A DNA stretch of 50,927 nucleotides, taken from contig JBMFVW010000011.1 of assembly GCA_049965795.1 (NCBI GenBank), forward strand, positions 1 to 50,927, given 5' to 3'. Each line of letters begins with the position of its first letter. Position 1 is the first letter of the stretch. The notes beneath the pieces are model-generated. The model was given only the letters and a program-made list of their open reading frames with translations. It was not told where the DNA came from and did not search any database. Of the stretch, positions 7,937-17,696 are shown piece by piece. The stretch comes from Acidulodesulfobacterium_A sp049965795. GTDB lineage: Bacteria > SZUA-79 > Acidulodesulfobacterales > Acidulodesulfobacteraceae. The position numbers and the translations under genes are program-made.

Positions 7937-9091
7937 ATGATTAAACGTTTTATAATAGTTTTGCTTGTTTTGATAGTTATTTTCGGAGGAATATTCGGAT
8001 ACAAAGCTTATAAAGGTTACGAAATGGGGCAGTTTATGAAAAAAAGGAAGTTTCCGCCGGTATCGGTGTCGGTGGCGATTTCTAAAATAGGAAACTGGCA
8101 GCCTTATATACATGCCATAGGCAGCGTATCCGCTATTAATTCGGTTAACGTAACGACTCAGGTTGCAGGACAGGTTAACGGCATATATTTTAAGTCGGGA
8201 GAATTTGTCCGTAAAAATCAAGCATTGGTAACTCTCGACGATTCTCTTCAGCTTGCTCGGTTAAAGCAGTATGAATCTCAGCTTATAGTAAATAAATTTA
8301 ATTATGCGCAATATAAAAAAGCTTATGCGCAAAACGCGGTTTCTAAAGCTTCCTACGTATCGATGCTTTCCGCTCTAAAGCAGAATGAGGCGCAAATCGC
8401 CCAGTCGGAAGTTACTATAGCTGATATGACGATAAGGGCCCCTTTTTCCGGAATAGTAGGAATTAGAAATTCAAGCTCAGTAAATCTCGGCCAGTATATA
8501 CAGCCCGGAGCAAATATAATACCGCTTTATTCCGTTAATCCTATATATGTAGATTTTACTATGCCGCAAAACGACCTGCACAGTTTAAAAGTAAATCAAA
8601 AAGTTAAGATTGAGTTGGATTCTTATCATAAAATATTTTACGGCAGGATAAAAACTATAAGCATAGATGTCAATACCGTTTCCCGCAATATAACGGCAAG
8701 GGTCATAGCGGACAATAATGGAATGTATCTAAGACCGGGAATGTTTGTCGCCGGAAGAGTTTTTATGCCCGTAATACATAACGTCGTAACGGTTCCGGCT
8801 ACCGCGGTAACTTACAATCCCTACGGCGATTTTGTTTACGTAGTCGTGAATAAAAACGGCGTAAATATAGTTAAAACTGATTACGTTAAAACAGGAGAAG
8901 AAAGAGCCGGAGCAGTAGTTATACTTAAAGGTTTAAAAGCCGGCGAAAAGGTAGTTACCGCAGGGCAGGTAAAACTGAGAAACGGTATACCGGTAGTTAT
9001 AAAAAACGAAGGTGGAGATAAAAAAAGTCAAATTAATAGCAACACCAATAATAGAAGAAAGGTTAATAAAAAAGTAACTAAAGGTAAATAA
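7937..9091 (+). CDS. RND efflux periplasmic adaptor subunit (membrane fusion protein)
   Basis: The 384-residue HlyD/AcrA-type adaptor has an N-terminal membrane anchor (about 2-25), a lipoyl half-motif around VNVTTQVAGQVNGIYFKSGE, a shortened helical hairpin, the second lipoyl half (MTIRAPFSGIVGIRN) and a beta-barrel region (VNPIYVDFTMPQNDL). It bridges the inner-membrane pump and the outer-membrane duct. A basic, low-complexity tail (NNRRKVNKKVTKGK) ends the protein. A TAAAGGT element 7 bases before the ATG is the likely ribosome binding site. The pump gene begins 4 bases after its stop. Confidence 0.94.
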   Translation: MIKRFIIVLLVLIVIFGGIFGYKAYKGYEMGQFMKKRKFPPVSVSVAISKIGNWQPYIHAIGSVSAINSVNVTTQVAGQVNGIYFKSGEFVRKNQALVTLDDSLQLARLKQYESQLIVNKFNYAQYKKAYAQNAVSKASYVSMLSALKQNEAQIAQSEVTIADMTIRAPFSGIVGIRNSSSVNLGQYIQPGANIIPLYSVNPIYVDFTMPQNDLHSLKVNQKVKIELDSYHKIFYGRIKTISIDVNTVSRNITARVIADNNGMYLRPGMFVAGRVFMPVIHNVVTVPATAVTYNPYGDFVYVVVNKNGVNIVKTDYVKTGEERAGAVVILKGLKAGEKVVTAGQVKLRNGIPVVIKNEGGDKKSQINSNTNNRRKVNKKVTKGK

Positions 9092-9095
9092 ATAA

Positions 9096-12000
9096 ATGAA
9101 CGAATTAAAACCGCAAAAAACGAAAAGTTTCACCGGCATATTTATTCAGCGCCCCGTTCTTGCGATAGTCATAAGCCTTGTTATATTAATACTTGGGGCT
9201 AGGTCGCTTTCAGAGTTGACGTTAAGAGAATATCCTAAAGTAAAAGATACCCTTATAACCGTTCAAACGGCCTATCCGGGAGCAAGCGCGCAGGTAGTGC
9301 AGGGTTTTATTACTATGCCTTTGGAAAGAGCCATAGCTTCTTCGGAAGGCATAGATTATATGACTTCTACGAGCACGGAAGGCGTAAGCACTATTCAGGT
9401 TTTTATGAAATTGAACTTCAGTTCCAACGCCGCTCTTGCCGAGGTGCTTTCTCAGGTTAACTCTGTATTGAACCAGCTTCCTAAACAGTCGCAATTGCCG
9501 GTTATTACAAAAACAAGTGTAACAAACCTTGCTTATTTATATTTGGCTTTTACTTCAAATACGCTGTCGAGTTCCCAAATAACTGATTATTTAACTCGGG
9601 CGGTTCAGCCTAAAATTCAGGCTGTAAGCGGAGTTGGGCAGGTTCAAATATACGGCAACAAGCAGTTCGGTATGAGAATTTGGCTTAATCCAAAAAAAAT
9701 GGCGGAATTTAACGTTACGCCTATAGACGTTTCAAGCGCCCTTGCAAATAACAATTATATAGCTTCCAACGGTTATACAAAAGGAAATTATGTTCAGGTT
9801 AACATTTCAGCCGATACGCTTTTAACGAGCGTCAAACAGTTTAGAAATTTAGTCGTTGCAGACGACGGAGGAACATTAGTAAGAATTAAAGATATAGGAA
9901 CGGTAGAAATGGGAGCCGTAAGCAACGATGCCGGAAATATAATGAACGGCAAAAGAGCCGTAGTTATGGGTATTTTTACTACTCCTTCTGCAAACCCATT
10001 GACGGTCGTAAAAAAACTTACCGGTATGATACCTTCGTTAAGAAAACAGCTGCCTGCCCATATGAAACTCAGGGTTGCGTTTAACAGAACTATTTTTATA
10101 AGCAGTTCTATAAACGAGGTTATTAAAACGGTAGTCGAAACACTTATAATAGTAATAATAGTTATATTTTTATTTCTCGGTTCCGGCAGAAGCGTTGCAA
10201 TTCCCGTAATAGCCATACCGCTATCCATAATCGGCGATCTGTTTATAATGTACTACTTGAACTATTCCATTAACTTACTGACCCTTTTAGCATTTGTACT
10301 GGCTATAGGTTTGGTTGTGGACGATGCTATTATAGTAGTAGAAAACGTGAGCAGGCATATAGAAGAAGGCAAAAAACCTTTTGATGCCGCTATTATTGCG
10401 GCAAAAGAGCTGGGCGTGCCTATTATCGCTATGTCTATAACTTTAGTGGCGGTTTTTCTGCCTATAGGCTTTATGGGCGGTCTTACCGGAGCCCTCTTTA
10501 CCGAATTCGCTTTTACTCTTGCCGGAGCGGTTCTTATTTCCGGAATTATTGCCTTAACCCTTTCGCCTATGTTGACTTCTAAATTTTTAAAAGAGGATAT
10601 GGGTAAAAAGGGGCTTACCCATTTTCTTGACGTAACTTTTGAAAAAATAAAAAATATATACTCTAAAATACTTCACGGCGTTCTTGATTACAAACCTGTC
10701 GTGGCATTGGTCATAATAGTTGTTTTAACCGCCGCCTATTTTTTGTTTATAACAACAAAAAGCGAACTTGCCCCTACGGAAGATCAGGGCGTCGTTTTCG
10801 TCCAGGGTACCGCATCGCCTACTTCTACTTATAAAAATTTAAAACATTATGCAAAACAGATAGGGCGTATTTATGATTCTTTTCCGCAAATGAACAGGTA
10901 TTTTATGGCATTAGGAGCTTCCGGAAACAATACGTTAATATCGGGTATGATTCTTAAACCGTGGAGCAAGCGAAATTTAACACAGATGCAGCTTACTCCT
11001 ATGGTTCAGGAAAAATTAAACTCTATAACAGGTTTGCAGCTTGCGGCGTTTGCACTTCCTAGTCTTCCAGGCTCGCAGGGTCTTCCGGTTATGTTTGTTA
11101 TAACTTCTACCGATAACTATCTTGAAATGAGAAGCGTTGCGCTTAAACTTGAGCAGAAAGCAATGAAGAGCGGACTGTTTTTGTATATGGATAAAGACCT
11201 AAAATACGATGAACCGCAGATAAAAATTATTATAAATAAAAACAAAGCACAGAGTATGGGCATTAATATGGCAACGATAGGGGATACGCTTTCTACTATG
11301 CTGAGCGAAAATTACGTAAACTGGTTTGAAATGGACGGCTACAGTTATAAGGTTATACCGCAGGTAATCCAAAAATACAGGTTTGATCAAAATTTGCTGA
11401 AAAATTATTACGTTACAGCTTCAAACGGCAATATGGTTCCGCTGTCCAGTTTTATAAGCTTTAAAACCGTTACCGTGCCGGAATCGTTAAACCAGTTCGA
11501 CCAGCTTAATTCCGTTACTATTTCCGCTATACCCAAACCTGGAGTAACTATAGGGCAGGCGTTAAGTTTTCTTGAAAAAGCATCTAAAAATATTTTTCCA
11601 AAAGGTTTTTCGTATAATTTTGCCGGTCAGTCACGTCAATTCGTTCAGGAAGGTTCGGCTATGATAGTAACTTTTTTCTTTTCCCTGATTATCATTTATC
11701 TCGTTCTTGCCGCTCTGTTCGACAGTTTTATCGACCCTGTTATTATATTAATAAGCGTTCCCATGTCGATAACGGGAGCGTTAATATTTTTAAGTTTAGG
11801 TTTTGCAACTATTAATATTTATACAGAAGTCGGACTTGTTACCTTGATAGGTCTTGTAAGCAAACACGGCATTCTTATTACAAAGTTTGCAAACGATTTG
11901 CAGAAAGAAGGCGTTGATAAACGCACGGCGATAGAGCAGGCGGCATCTATAAGGTTAAGGCCGATACTTATGACTACTTTTGCAATGGTTTTCGGCGTCG

Positions 12001-12167
12001 TCCCGCTTCTTCTTGCTACCGGAGCAGGCGCAGTCAGCAGGTTCGACATAGGTTTGGTCATAGCCGCCGGATTAGGCATAGGCACTTTTTTAACTATATT
12101 TATAGTTCCGACCGTATATATGTTTTTCGGCAAAGACTTAAACAAAAACAAAGAATATAGCAATTAG
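9096..12167 (+). CDS. RND efflux pump inner-membrane transporter (HAE-1/AcrB-like)
   Basis: The 1023-residue, 12-segment proton-driven exporter starts with FIQRPVLAIVISLVILILG, the standard RND N-terminus. The proton-relay acids are in GLVVDDAIIVVEN (about 404-416) and the relay lysine in GLVSKHGILITKF (about 920). Two large periplasmic porter loops follow segments 1 and 7, and the length matches the HAE-1 group. The substrate range cannot be read. The tight 4-base gap to the adaptor gene indicates one operon. The outer-membrane partner is the divergent gene at 6338-7789. Confidence 0.95.
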   Translation: MNELKPQKTKSFTGIFIQRPVLAIVISLVILILGARSLSELTLREYPKVKDTLITVQTAYPGASAQVVQGFITMPLERAIASSEGIDYMTSTSTEGVSTIQVFMKLNFSSNAALAEVLSQVNSVLNQLPKQSQLPVITKTSVTNLAYLYLAFTSNTLSSSQITDYLTRAVQPKIQAVSGVGQVQIYGNKQFGMRIWLNPKKMAEFNVTPIDVSSALANNNYIASNGYTKGNYVQVNISADTLLTSVKQFRNLVVADDGGTLVRIKDIGTVEMGAVSNDAGNIMNGKRAVVMGIFTTPSANPLTVVKKLTGMIPSLRKQLPAHMKLRVAFNRTIFISSSINEVIKTVVETLIIVIIVIFLFLGSGRSVAIPVIAIPLSIIGDLFIMYYLNYSINLLTLLAFVLAIGLVVDDAIIVVENVSRHIEEGKKPFDAAIIAAKELGVPIIAMSITLVAVFLPIGFMGGLTGALFTEFAFTLAGAVLISGIIALTLSPMLTSKFLKEDMGKKGLTHFLDVTFEKIKNIYSKILHGVLDYKPVVALVIIVVLTAAYFLFITTKSELAPTEDQGVVFVQGTASPTSTYKNLKHYAKQIGRIYDSFPQMNRYFMALGASGNNTLISGMILKPWSKRNLTQMQLTPMVQEKLNSITGLQLAAFALPSLPGSQGLPVMFVITSTDNYLEMRSVALKLEQKAMKSGLFLYMDKDLKYDEPQIKIIINKNKAQSMGINMATIGDTLSTMLSENYVNWFEMDGYSYKVIPQVIQKYRFDQNLLKNYYVTASNGNMVPLSSFISFKTVTVPESLNQFDQLNSVTISAIPKPGVTIGQALSFLEKASKNIFPKGFSYNFAGQSRQFVQEGSAMIVTFFFSLIIIYLVLAALFDSFIDPVIILISVPMSITGALIFLSLGFATINIYTEVGLVTLIGLVSKHGILITKFANDLQKEGVDKRTAIEQAASIRLRPILMTTFAMVFGVVPLLLATGAGAVSRFDIGLVIAAGLGIGTFLTIFIVPTVYMFFGKDLNKNKEYSN

Positions 12168-12190
12168 CTATTATAACCCAACGCTTTTTT

Positions 12191-13162
12191 CTATTTTCGA
12201 AGTCTTGGATCGACGAGAGCGTAAGCTATATCGGCTAAAAGGTTGCCGATAAGAGTTAGTACCGCGCCTATAACGAGTATTCCCATAATAGTCGGGTAAT
12301 CTCGCGCAAGAACGCTCTGATAAAAAAGCCTTCCCATTCCGTTTATATCGAAAATAGTTTCTATGATAACGCTCCCTCCTATAAGACCCGGAACGCTTAG
12401 CCCGAGTATTGTTATAAACGGAATCAGGGCGTTTTTCATGGCATGCTTGTATATTACGGTGCGTTCTTTAAGCCCTTTTGCTCTTGCCGTCAAAATATAA
12501 TCCTGCCTGTAAACTTCAAGCATATTACCCTTTAAATATCTGGAAAGTCCGGCAATACCTCCGAATCCGGCAACGAATACCGGCATGACGAGATGTTTTG
12601 CTATATTTGCTATTTTGCCCCACCAGGGAAGAAAATTATAACCGGTAGAGGTTATGCCTCCTATAGGCAGGATATGCAAATCTATTCCGAAAAAAATAAT
12701 TAAAAGAAGCGCGACCCAGAAAGACGGAGCAGCAAAACCAATAAAAACCAATACAGTTGTAATTTTATCAAATAGTGAATCATGCTTAACGGCAGACATA
12801 ACGCCAAGAGGAATAGAAAATAAGAATATAAAAAACATAGCAAGAGAGTTTATGATAATTGTTATGCCTATAGTTCTTTTTATTTCGGTAATAACGGGTT
12901 CGTGGTTTGCTGTAAAAGAAACCCCGAAATTAAGCGTAACTATCCTCTTAAGCCAGTCGTAATACTGGGTTAAAAGAGGTTTGTTTAAACCGTAAAGTTT
13001 TGCGAGCAACTCTCTTGAAGCGGCTGAAACCTTCGGATTTAGACCAAGCTGTTCCGTAAGGGGATTGCCGGGCGCAAGGTGTATGACGAAAAACGATATT
13101 AAAGTGATGCCTATTAAAATAGGTATCATAAAAAAAATTCGCTTTATAATATATATTCCCAT
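12191..13162 (-). CDS. ABC transporter permease, DppB/OppB type
   Basis: The 323-residue inner-membrane permease starts with the family-typical MGIYIIKRIFFMIPILIGIT and LAPGNPLTEQ. Six membrane segments and the cytoplasmic EAA loop (DYILTARAKGLKERTV) are visible, and it ends with ALVDPRLR as DppB/OppB proteins do. It would form half of a peptide, nickel or microcin-type importer. Its partner permease is divergent at 13274, not downstream, and no ATPase or binding-protein gene lies nearby. It ends 23 bases from the convergent RND pump gene. Confidence 0.92.
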   Translation of the reverse strand: MGIYIIKRIFFMIPILIGITLISFFVIHLAPGNPLTEQLGLNPKVSAASRELLAKLYGLNKPLLTQYYDWLKRIVTLNFGVSFTANHEPVITEIKRTIGITIIINSLAMFFIFLFSIPLGVMSAVKHDSLFDKITTVLVFIGFAAPSFWVALLLIIFFGIDLHILPIGGITSTGYNFLPWWGKIANIAKHLVMPVFVAGFGGIAGLSRYLKGNMLEVYRQDYILTARAKGLKERTVIYKHAMKNALIPFITILGLSVPGLIGGSVIIETIFDINGMGRLFYQSVLARDYPTIMGILVIGAVLTLIGNLLADIAYALVDPRLRK

Positions 13163-13273
13163 AACTTGAGCGTTACCCTAAAAAATATTTTATTTTCTAA
13201 AGCTATATTATATATTATAATATTCGATAATTAAAATAATTAAAATTAAAAATTTGTTTTAAATCGTCAAATC

Positions 13274-14110
13274 ATGAACGAAATAATAAATGCTTTTAAA
13301 AAAAATAAACTTGCCTTATACTCTTTGATTTTTATTTTGCTTATTATCATGGCAGCCTTATTTGCGCCTTATATCTCTCCGTATAATCCGGATAAAATAA
13401 ACGTAAACGCAATACTTCAGCCGCCGAGCTTAGCACATCTTCTCGGAACGGATCAGCTTGGACGGGACGTTTTTTCAAGGCTTATTTACGGCTCTAGAAT
13501 TTCCGTAGAAGTGGGTTTTATATCGGTTTCCATATCCCTATTTATAGGGATAATTATAGGCGCGTTTGCAGGGTATTATGCCGGCTTGACCGACGGTTTT
13601 TTAATGAGGTTCGTAGATATCATGCTGACTTTTCCGTCTTTTTTTCTTATTCTTGCCGTAAGCGCTATTTTAAGACCGTCTATAATAAACATAATGATTA
13701 TAATAGGCTTAACGTCATGGATGGGCGTAGCCAGGATAATCAGGGCGGAATTTATGCAGAACAGGGAAAAAGACTATGTTTTATCCGCAAAAGCGGCAGG
13801 GGCTTCAGACTTATATATTATGTTTATCGAAATTTTACCGAACGTCGTCGCCCCTATTTTAGTATCTGCTACGCTTGGAATAGCCGGAGCAATTTTAATA
13901 CAGGCGTCATTGGCTTTTCTCGGAATAGGCATTATGCCGCCGACGCCTAGCTGGGGGGGAATGCTTTCGCGAGGGAAAACTTATATAATGGTTGCCTGGT
14001 GGCTGACGCTGTTTCCGGGCATTGCAATTTTACTTACCGTCCTAAGTTTTAATTTAGTCGGCGAAGCAGTAAGAAATGCTCTAGACCCCCGCTATTCGGC
14101 AGAAAAATAA
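13274..14110 (+). CDS. ABC transporter permease, DppC/OppC type
   Basis: The 278-residue partner of DppB has the cytosol-facing N-terminus, GTDQLGRDVFSRLIYGSRIS, the EAA loop DYVLSAKAAGASDLYIMF and the closing PSWGGML and ALDPRYS motifs diagnostic of DppC/OppC. There is no Shine-Dalgarno before the ATG. It is transcribed away from the DppB-type gene across a 111-base AT-rich spacer. The two genes belong to one transporter by family but cannot share one simple transcript here. Confidence 0.92.
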   Translation: MNEIINAFKKNKLALYSLIFILLIIMAALFAPYISPYNPDKINVNAILQPPSLAHLLGTDQLGRDVFSRLIYGSRISVEVGFISVSISLFIGIIIGAFAGYYAGLTDGFLMRFVDIMLTFPSFFLILAVSAILRPSIINIMIIIGLTSWMGVARIIRAEFMQNREKDYVLSAKAAGASDLYIMFIEILPNVVAPILVSATLGIAGAILIQASLAFLGIGIMPPTPSWGGMLSRGKTYIMVAWWLTLFPGIAILLTVLSFNLVGEAVRNALDPRYSAEK

Positions 14111-14170
14111 ATATTTAAAAAAGAGCTTAAAAATGCTAATATAATATATGCATTATATATATATTCAATA

Positions 14171-14272
14171 CCTTAAGCATGCAATATAAAATATTTATGC
14201 ATTTCTTTGCACGGTTAAGCAAAATATCTGACGCCTTTTCCTGATTAGATAGCTTTCTATTGCAGGATTAAT
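14171..14272 (+). repeat. Dispersed intergenic repeat, copy A, with inverted right end
   Basis: The segment at 14171-14231 (core GCAATATAAAATATTTATGC, then TTTCTTTGC and GGTTAAGCAAAAT) aligns with 36733-36796 over about 60 bases and with 19756-19792 over about 37. Copy A also has a right arm (TCTATTGCAGGATTAAT, 14256-14272) whose complement matches its own left end and, more closely, the left end of copy C, giving a roughly 100-base inverted-repeat unit. It lies 60 bases after the DppC-type gene and 145 before the next start. Confidence 0.65.
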
Positions 14273-14315
14273 GTATATATTAAATATTTAATTAAATTTT
14301 AAAGAGGTTTTTAAG

Positions 14316-14729
14316 ATGAAATATTGCAGACTTCCGAAGGTAATTATTTTATTTTTATCCGTTATTTTTATTTCCGGCGTAATGCTTACAGGTTGCGCTA
14401 CTACGCGCAATACCGTAGGAAAGCCGATATTAACTTCAAGAGTCGATAAGATAATAAACGGAACGACGACAAAATCGCAGATAATTTCCATGTTCGGGCC
14501 GCCTTATTCTATAAAGAAAAATCCGTTCAAACCCGGTGTAGTTACTTATAAATACAGATTCAGATATAAAAAGTACGTTCATTTAGGAAATGAAATTCTT
14601 ACAGCTTCTACGAGAAAATTTAAAGAAAAATTATATGTAGCTATTAAAAACGGAATAGTAATAAGCCACAGTTTTACAACTACCGGAAACACTTCGCTAA
14701 GGAGGATTTTAAAAAAAGAAAAACAATGA
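14316..14729 (+). CDS. Small BamE/SmpA-like outer-membrane lipoprotein
   Basis: The 137-residue protein has a signal peptide and lipobox MLTGC (Cys27). The following KIINGTTTKSQIISMFGPPYSI resembles the BamE/SmpA fold, where a G-T-T/K-x-x-[IV] helix is followed by F-G-x-P. The rest is strand-rich and basic. Members help outer-membrane assembly or act as envelope lipoproteins; assignment to the Bam complex itself is not certain. An AAAGAGGT Shine-Dalgarno precedes the ATG. The stop overlaps the dapF start by 4 bases (ATGA), suggesting translational coupling. Confidence 0.8.
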   Translation: MKYCRLPKVIILFLSVIFISGVMLTGCATTRNTVGKPILTSRVDKIINGTTTKSQIISMFGPPYSIKKNPFKPGVVTYKYRFRYKKYVHLGNEILTASTRKFKEKLYVAIKNGIVISHSFTTTGNTSLRRILKKEKQ

Positions 14730-15649
14730 AAATTAAATTTACCAAACTTCATGGAGCCGGCAACGATTATCTTTATATAGACGGCATTAGCGATATTCCT
14801 TCCTGTTTAAATGCCGATAGTGACAATAATTTTTTTAAAGAACTTGCCGTTAAAATAAGCGACAGGCATTTTGGAGTAGGTTCCGACGGTATTATTATAA
14901 TTCTACCGCCTTCTTTAGCCGATAAATCTTCTAATCATTTAAAATTAGCGTCAGGCGTTAAACCGGATTTCAGGATGAGGATGTTTAATGCAGACGGTTC
15001 GGAAGGAGAAATGTGCGGCAACGGAATAAGATGTTTTGCAAAATATGTTTACGATAAGCATCTTACTGATAAAAAAATTATAAATATCGAAACGCTTGCC
15101 GGAATTAAGACGGTTGAAGTATACTTATCCGAAGGGACAGGCAAAGTTAAAGAAGCAAAAGTTTTTATGGGCGTACCGGAGTTTAAATCGGATAAAATTC
15201 CCGCAATTTTTCAAAAACCGGAAATTTTAGACGAAAAAATAGCTGCAGCTAATAAAAACTTTACCGTATCCTGCGTTTCAATGGGGAATCCGCATTGCAT
15301 TACTTTCGTAGAAGACGTAAAAAATTTTGACGTTCATTATTACGGCCGCGTTATAGAAAATGATCCTATGTTTCCTAAACGGATTAATATAGAGTTTGTC
15401 CAGAAGCTTGACGACGGAAACGTACTGGTAAGAACATGGGAAAGAGGTTCGGGCGAAACTTTGGCATGCGGTACCGGCGCATGCGCTGTTTATTCCGTAA
15501 TGAAAAAAACGGGTAAAATAGACTTGGATAAAAAGGAGCTTAAGGTTAATTTATACGGCGGAACGCTTAAAATATCCGGAGATTTAAATAACGGAATATA
15601 TATGGTCGGTCCTGCCGAAGAAGTTTTCGGCGGCTATTTTAATTTTTAA
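14726..15649 (+). CDS. dapF: Diaminopimelate epimerase
   Basis: The 307-residue enzyme converts LL- to meso-diaminopimelate for lysine and peptidoglycan synthesis. It starts with the canonical KFTKLHGAGNDYLYIDG. The two catalytic cysteines lie in EMCGNGIRC (about 97) and LACGTGACA (about 248); substrate-binding FNADGSEGE and ERGSGE precede them. It is about 30 residues longer than many DapF proteins, from loops near 65-80 (SLADKSSNHLKLASG) and 165-180. It is coupled to the lipoprotein gene upstream and followed after 2 bases by the lytic transglycosylase. Confidence 0.96.
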   Translation: MKIKFTKLHGAGNDYLYIDGISDIPSCLNADSDNNFFKELAVKISDRHFGVGSDGIIIILPPSLADKSSNHLKLASGVKPDFRMRMFNADGSEGEMCGNGIRCFAKYVYDKHLTDKKIINIETLAGIKTVEVYLSEGTGKVKEAKVFMGVPEFKSDKIPAIFQKPEILDEKIAAANKNFTVSCVSMGNPHCITFVEDVKNFDVHYYGRVIENDPMFPKRINIEFVQKLDDGNVLVRTWERGSGETLACGTGACAVYSVMKKTGKIDLDKKELKVNLYGGTLKISGDLNNGIYMVGPAEEVFGGYFNF

Positions 15650-15651
15650 TT

Positions 15652-17688
15652 ATGAAAAAAAAGATTTTACTCGTTTTTATCGTATATTCTTTTACCCTGC
15701 TCAGCTTTTTTTTATGCGGCACTGCTTTTTCTTATACGGATTATTTGAGCAAAAATGCGGAACCCTATCTGAATTATAATAAAGAAGCTGTTTTTAAAAA
15801 AGCTTTTAACAGTTTTGTTTCGGGCAGATATAAAACTGCAGCGGGCGAGTTTTGGCTTTATTTGCACCGCAGAGGCACGACGCTAGGTAATTTTGCGCTT
15901 TATTATCAGGGATTGTCTTTTATTAATCTTAAAGAATACGGAAAAGCGGATTTTGTTCTTATGAAACTCGCAATTTCTTATCCAGATTTCATCTTTTATA
16001 AAAATGCCATTTTTTATCTCGCCGTTTCGGAAGAAAAAACGGGAAACTATGTTTCCGAAATACACCATTTTAAATATATTATTTCGAATTCAAAAAAGTC
16101 TTCCGTACGATCTTATGCAATGTATGATATGTATAAGGCGTATTCCAAACTGAAAGATTACAGGCTTGCGGATGAATATTTAAAGCGGCTTTATATCGAT
16201 TATCCTTACTTTTGCAAAATTCATCGTATAAAAATAAAAAAATCCGCTTTGAATATTTCAGAAAAAATTAAGCGCGGACAAGATTTATATTATGATTCGT
16301 ATTATACGGAATCTATTGCTCTTTTAAAGACGGCCTCTTTAAAAAACACAAAAGCAAAATTCATTATTTTGAAAGATTTGATGAAGATTAAAAGCCCTTT
16401 GTTTTTAAATAAAGCCGATGAATGTTTAAAATATAAAAGAAATAAAGAATGTTACGAATATTACGGAGTAAAAAATTTAAAAATATTAGATTTAAAAGCC
16501 CGTTATTATTATATTCACGGACAAACTCAAAAAACGTTTTTAATTTTAAACTCTATATCGGAGAAATATGGATTTCTTAACCGAAGGCTTAAAAATATTT
16601 ACAGGAATATTTTATGGAGCTATGTTTTGAGAGATCTTAAATCCGGAAAATTATTGAACGCGGCGAAAAGGCTTAAATCTTTTTTTATTATCGACGATTC
16701 CGTAAACCAAAATACGGCAAGATTTCTTTTTTGGTACGGCATTATACTTGAAAAATTAGGCTATAAAAAAAGAGCTTATTTTTATTTTAACTTAATAAGG
16801 GCATCAAGAATTTTAAGGTATTCTTATTACGGTATCATGTCAGGTATATTTGACCGCAGACTAACAGTCGCCTCAGGTTACTCTGCAACGCCTTTGAACG
16901 ACGGCGGTATTCGCAGCTATAGCATTATATCTTTAAAATATGCATCCGAGTTTAAAAAAGCAATAAATAGTAATCATGTCTTAAATTTAAGATTTAAGAG
17001 GCTCAAAGCGCTTTTGAATTTAAATATTTATTCTCTTTCTTATATAGAACTGCGCAAAATTGCGTTAATGAAACATAATAATAAAAATTTTGACGTTTTT
17101 TTAATATATTTACTTTATAAAAAAGGATATTACGGGTCGGCAATCAACCTCGCTTTTACTTTAATTTTTAAAAATGACGCATACAGACCGCTGCTGTTAA
17201 ATAAAAAATTCTTAGAAATCCTTTATCCAAAGCCTTATTACGGTTATGTAGAAAGATATTCTTCAAAATACGGTATTCCCGTAGATTTAATATATGGAAT
17301 AATGAGGCAGGAAAGCCTTTATAATCCGGCATGCTATTCCAGCGCAAGCGCAATAGGGCTTATGCAGATTATTCCGTCAACAGGATACTATATAGCAAGC
17401 CATACGGGATGCTATAATTTTACCCCTTCCATGCTGTACAGCAAGCATATAAATATAAGTTTCGGCTCGTATTATTTAAAGACTCTTTTAGATCAGTTTA
17501 ACGGAAAAAAATATCTTGCTATAGCCTCTTATAATGCCGGACCGGGAGCTGTTTCATACTGGAAAAACAATCTTTTAAAAAATTATGCAATGCCTCTTTT
17601 TATCGAGCTTATACCGTTTAATCAAACAAGGACTTATGTTAAAAGAGTTTTGGCAAATTATTACGTTTATAATTTTCTTTATAATTAA
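15652..17688 (+). CDS. Soluble lytic murein transglycosylase (Slt type)
   Basis: The 678-residue periplasmic protein has a signal peptide (about 1-28), a long helical, TPR-like superhelix rich in Lys and Tyr (about 40-520), and a C-terminal GH23 catalytic domain. The catalytic Glu is in MRQESLYNP (about 553), with AIGLMQIIPST and IASYNAGPGAV following, as in Slt70. It cleaves peptidoglycan glycan strands with formation of anhydro-muramyl ends. The gene starts 2 bases after dapF, so it is co-transcribed with that cell-wall gene. Confidence 0.92.
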   Translation: MKKKILLVFIVYSFTLLSFFLCGTAFSYTDYLSKNAEPYLNYNKEAVFKKAFNSFVSGRYKTAAGEFWLYLHRRGTTLGNFALYYQGLSFINLKEYGKADFVLMKLAISYPDFIFYKNAIFYLAVSEEKTGNYVSEIHHFKYIISNSKKSSVRSYAMYDMYKAYSKLKDYRLADEYLKRLYIDYPYFCKIHRIKIKKSALNISEKIKRGQDLYYDSYYTESIALLKTASLKNTKAKFIILKDLMKIKSPLFLNKADECLKYKRNKECYEYYGVKNLKILDLKARYYYIHGQTQKTFLILNSISEKYGFLNRRLKNIYRNILWSYVLRDLKSGKLLNAAKRLKSFFIIDDSVNQNTARFLFWYGIILEKLGYKKRAYFYFNLIRASRILRYSYYGIMSGIFDRRLTVASGYSATPLNDGGIRSYSIISLKYASEFKKAINSNHVLNLRFKRLKALLNLNIYSLSYIELRKIALMKHNNKNFDVFLIYLLYKKGYYGSAINLAFTLIFKNDAYRPLLLNKKFLEILYPKPYYGYVERYSSKYGIPVDLIYGIMRQESLYNPACYSSASAIGLMQIIPSTGYYIASHTGCYNFTPSMLYSKHINISFGSYYLKTLLDQFNGKKYLAIASYNAGPGAVSYWKNNLLKNYAMPLFIELIPFNQTRTYVKRVLANYYVYNFLYN

Positions 17689-17696
17689 TAATCGAT

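Noticed and set aside
9794..10228. 144-codon open frame antisense to the RND pump gene
   Set aside because: It lies fully inside a strongly conserved gene, has no ribosome site and no recognizable motif; it is a by-product of codon usage.
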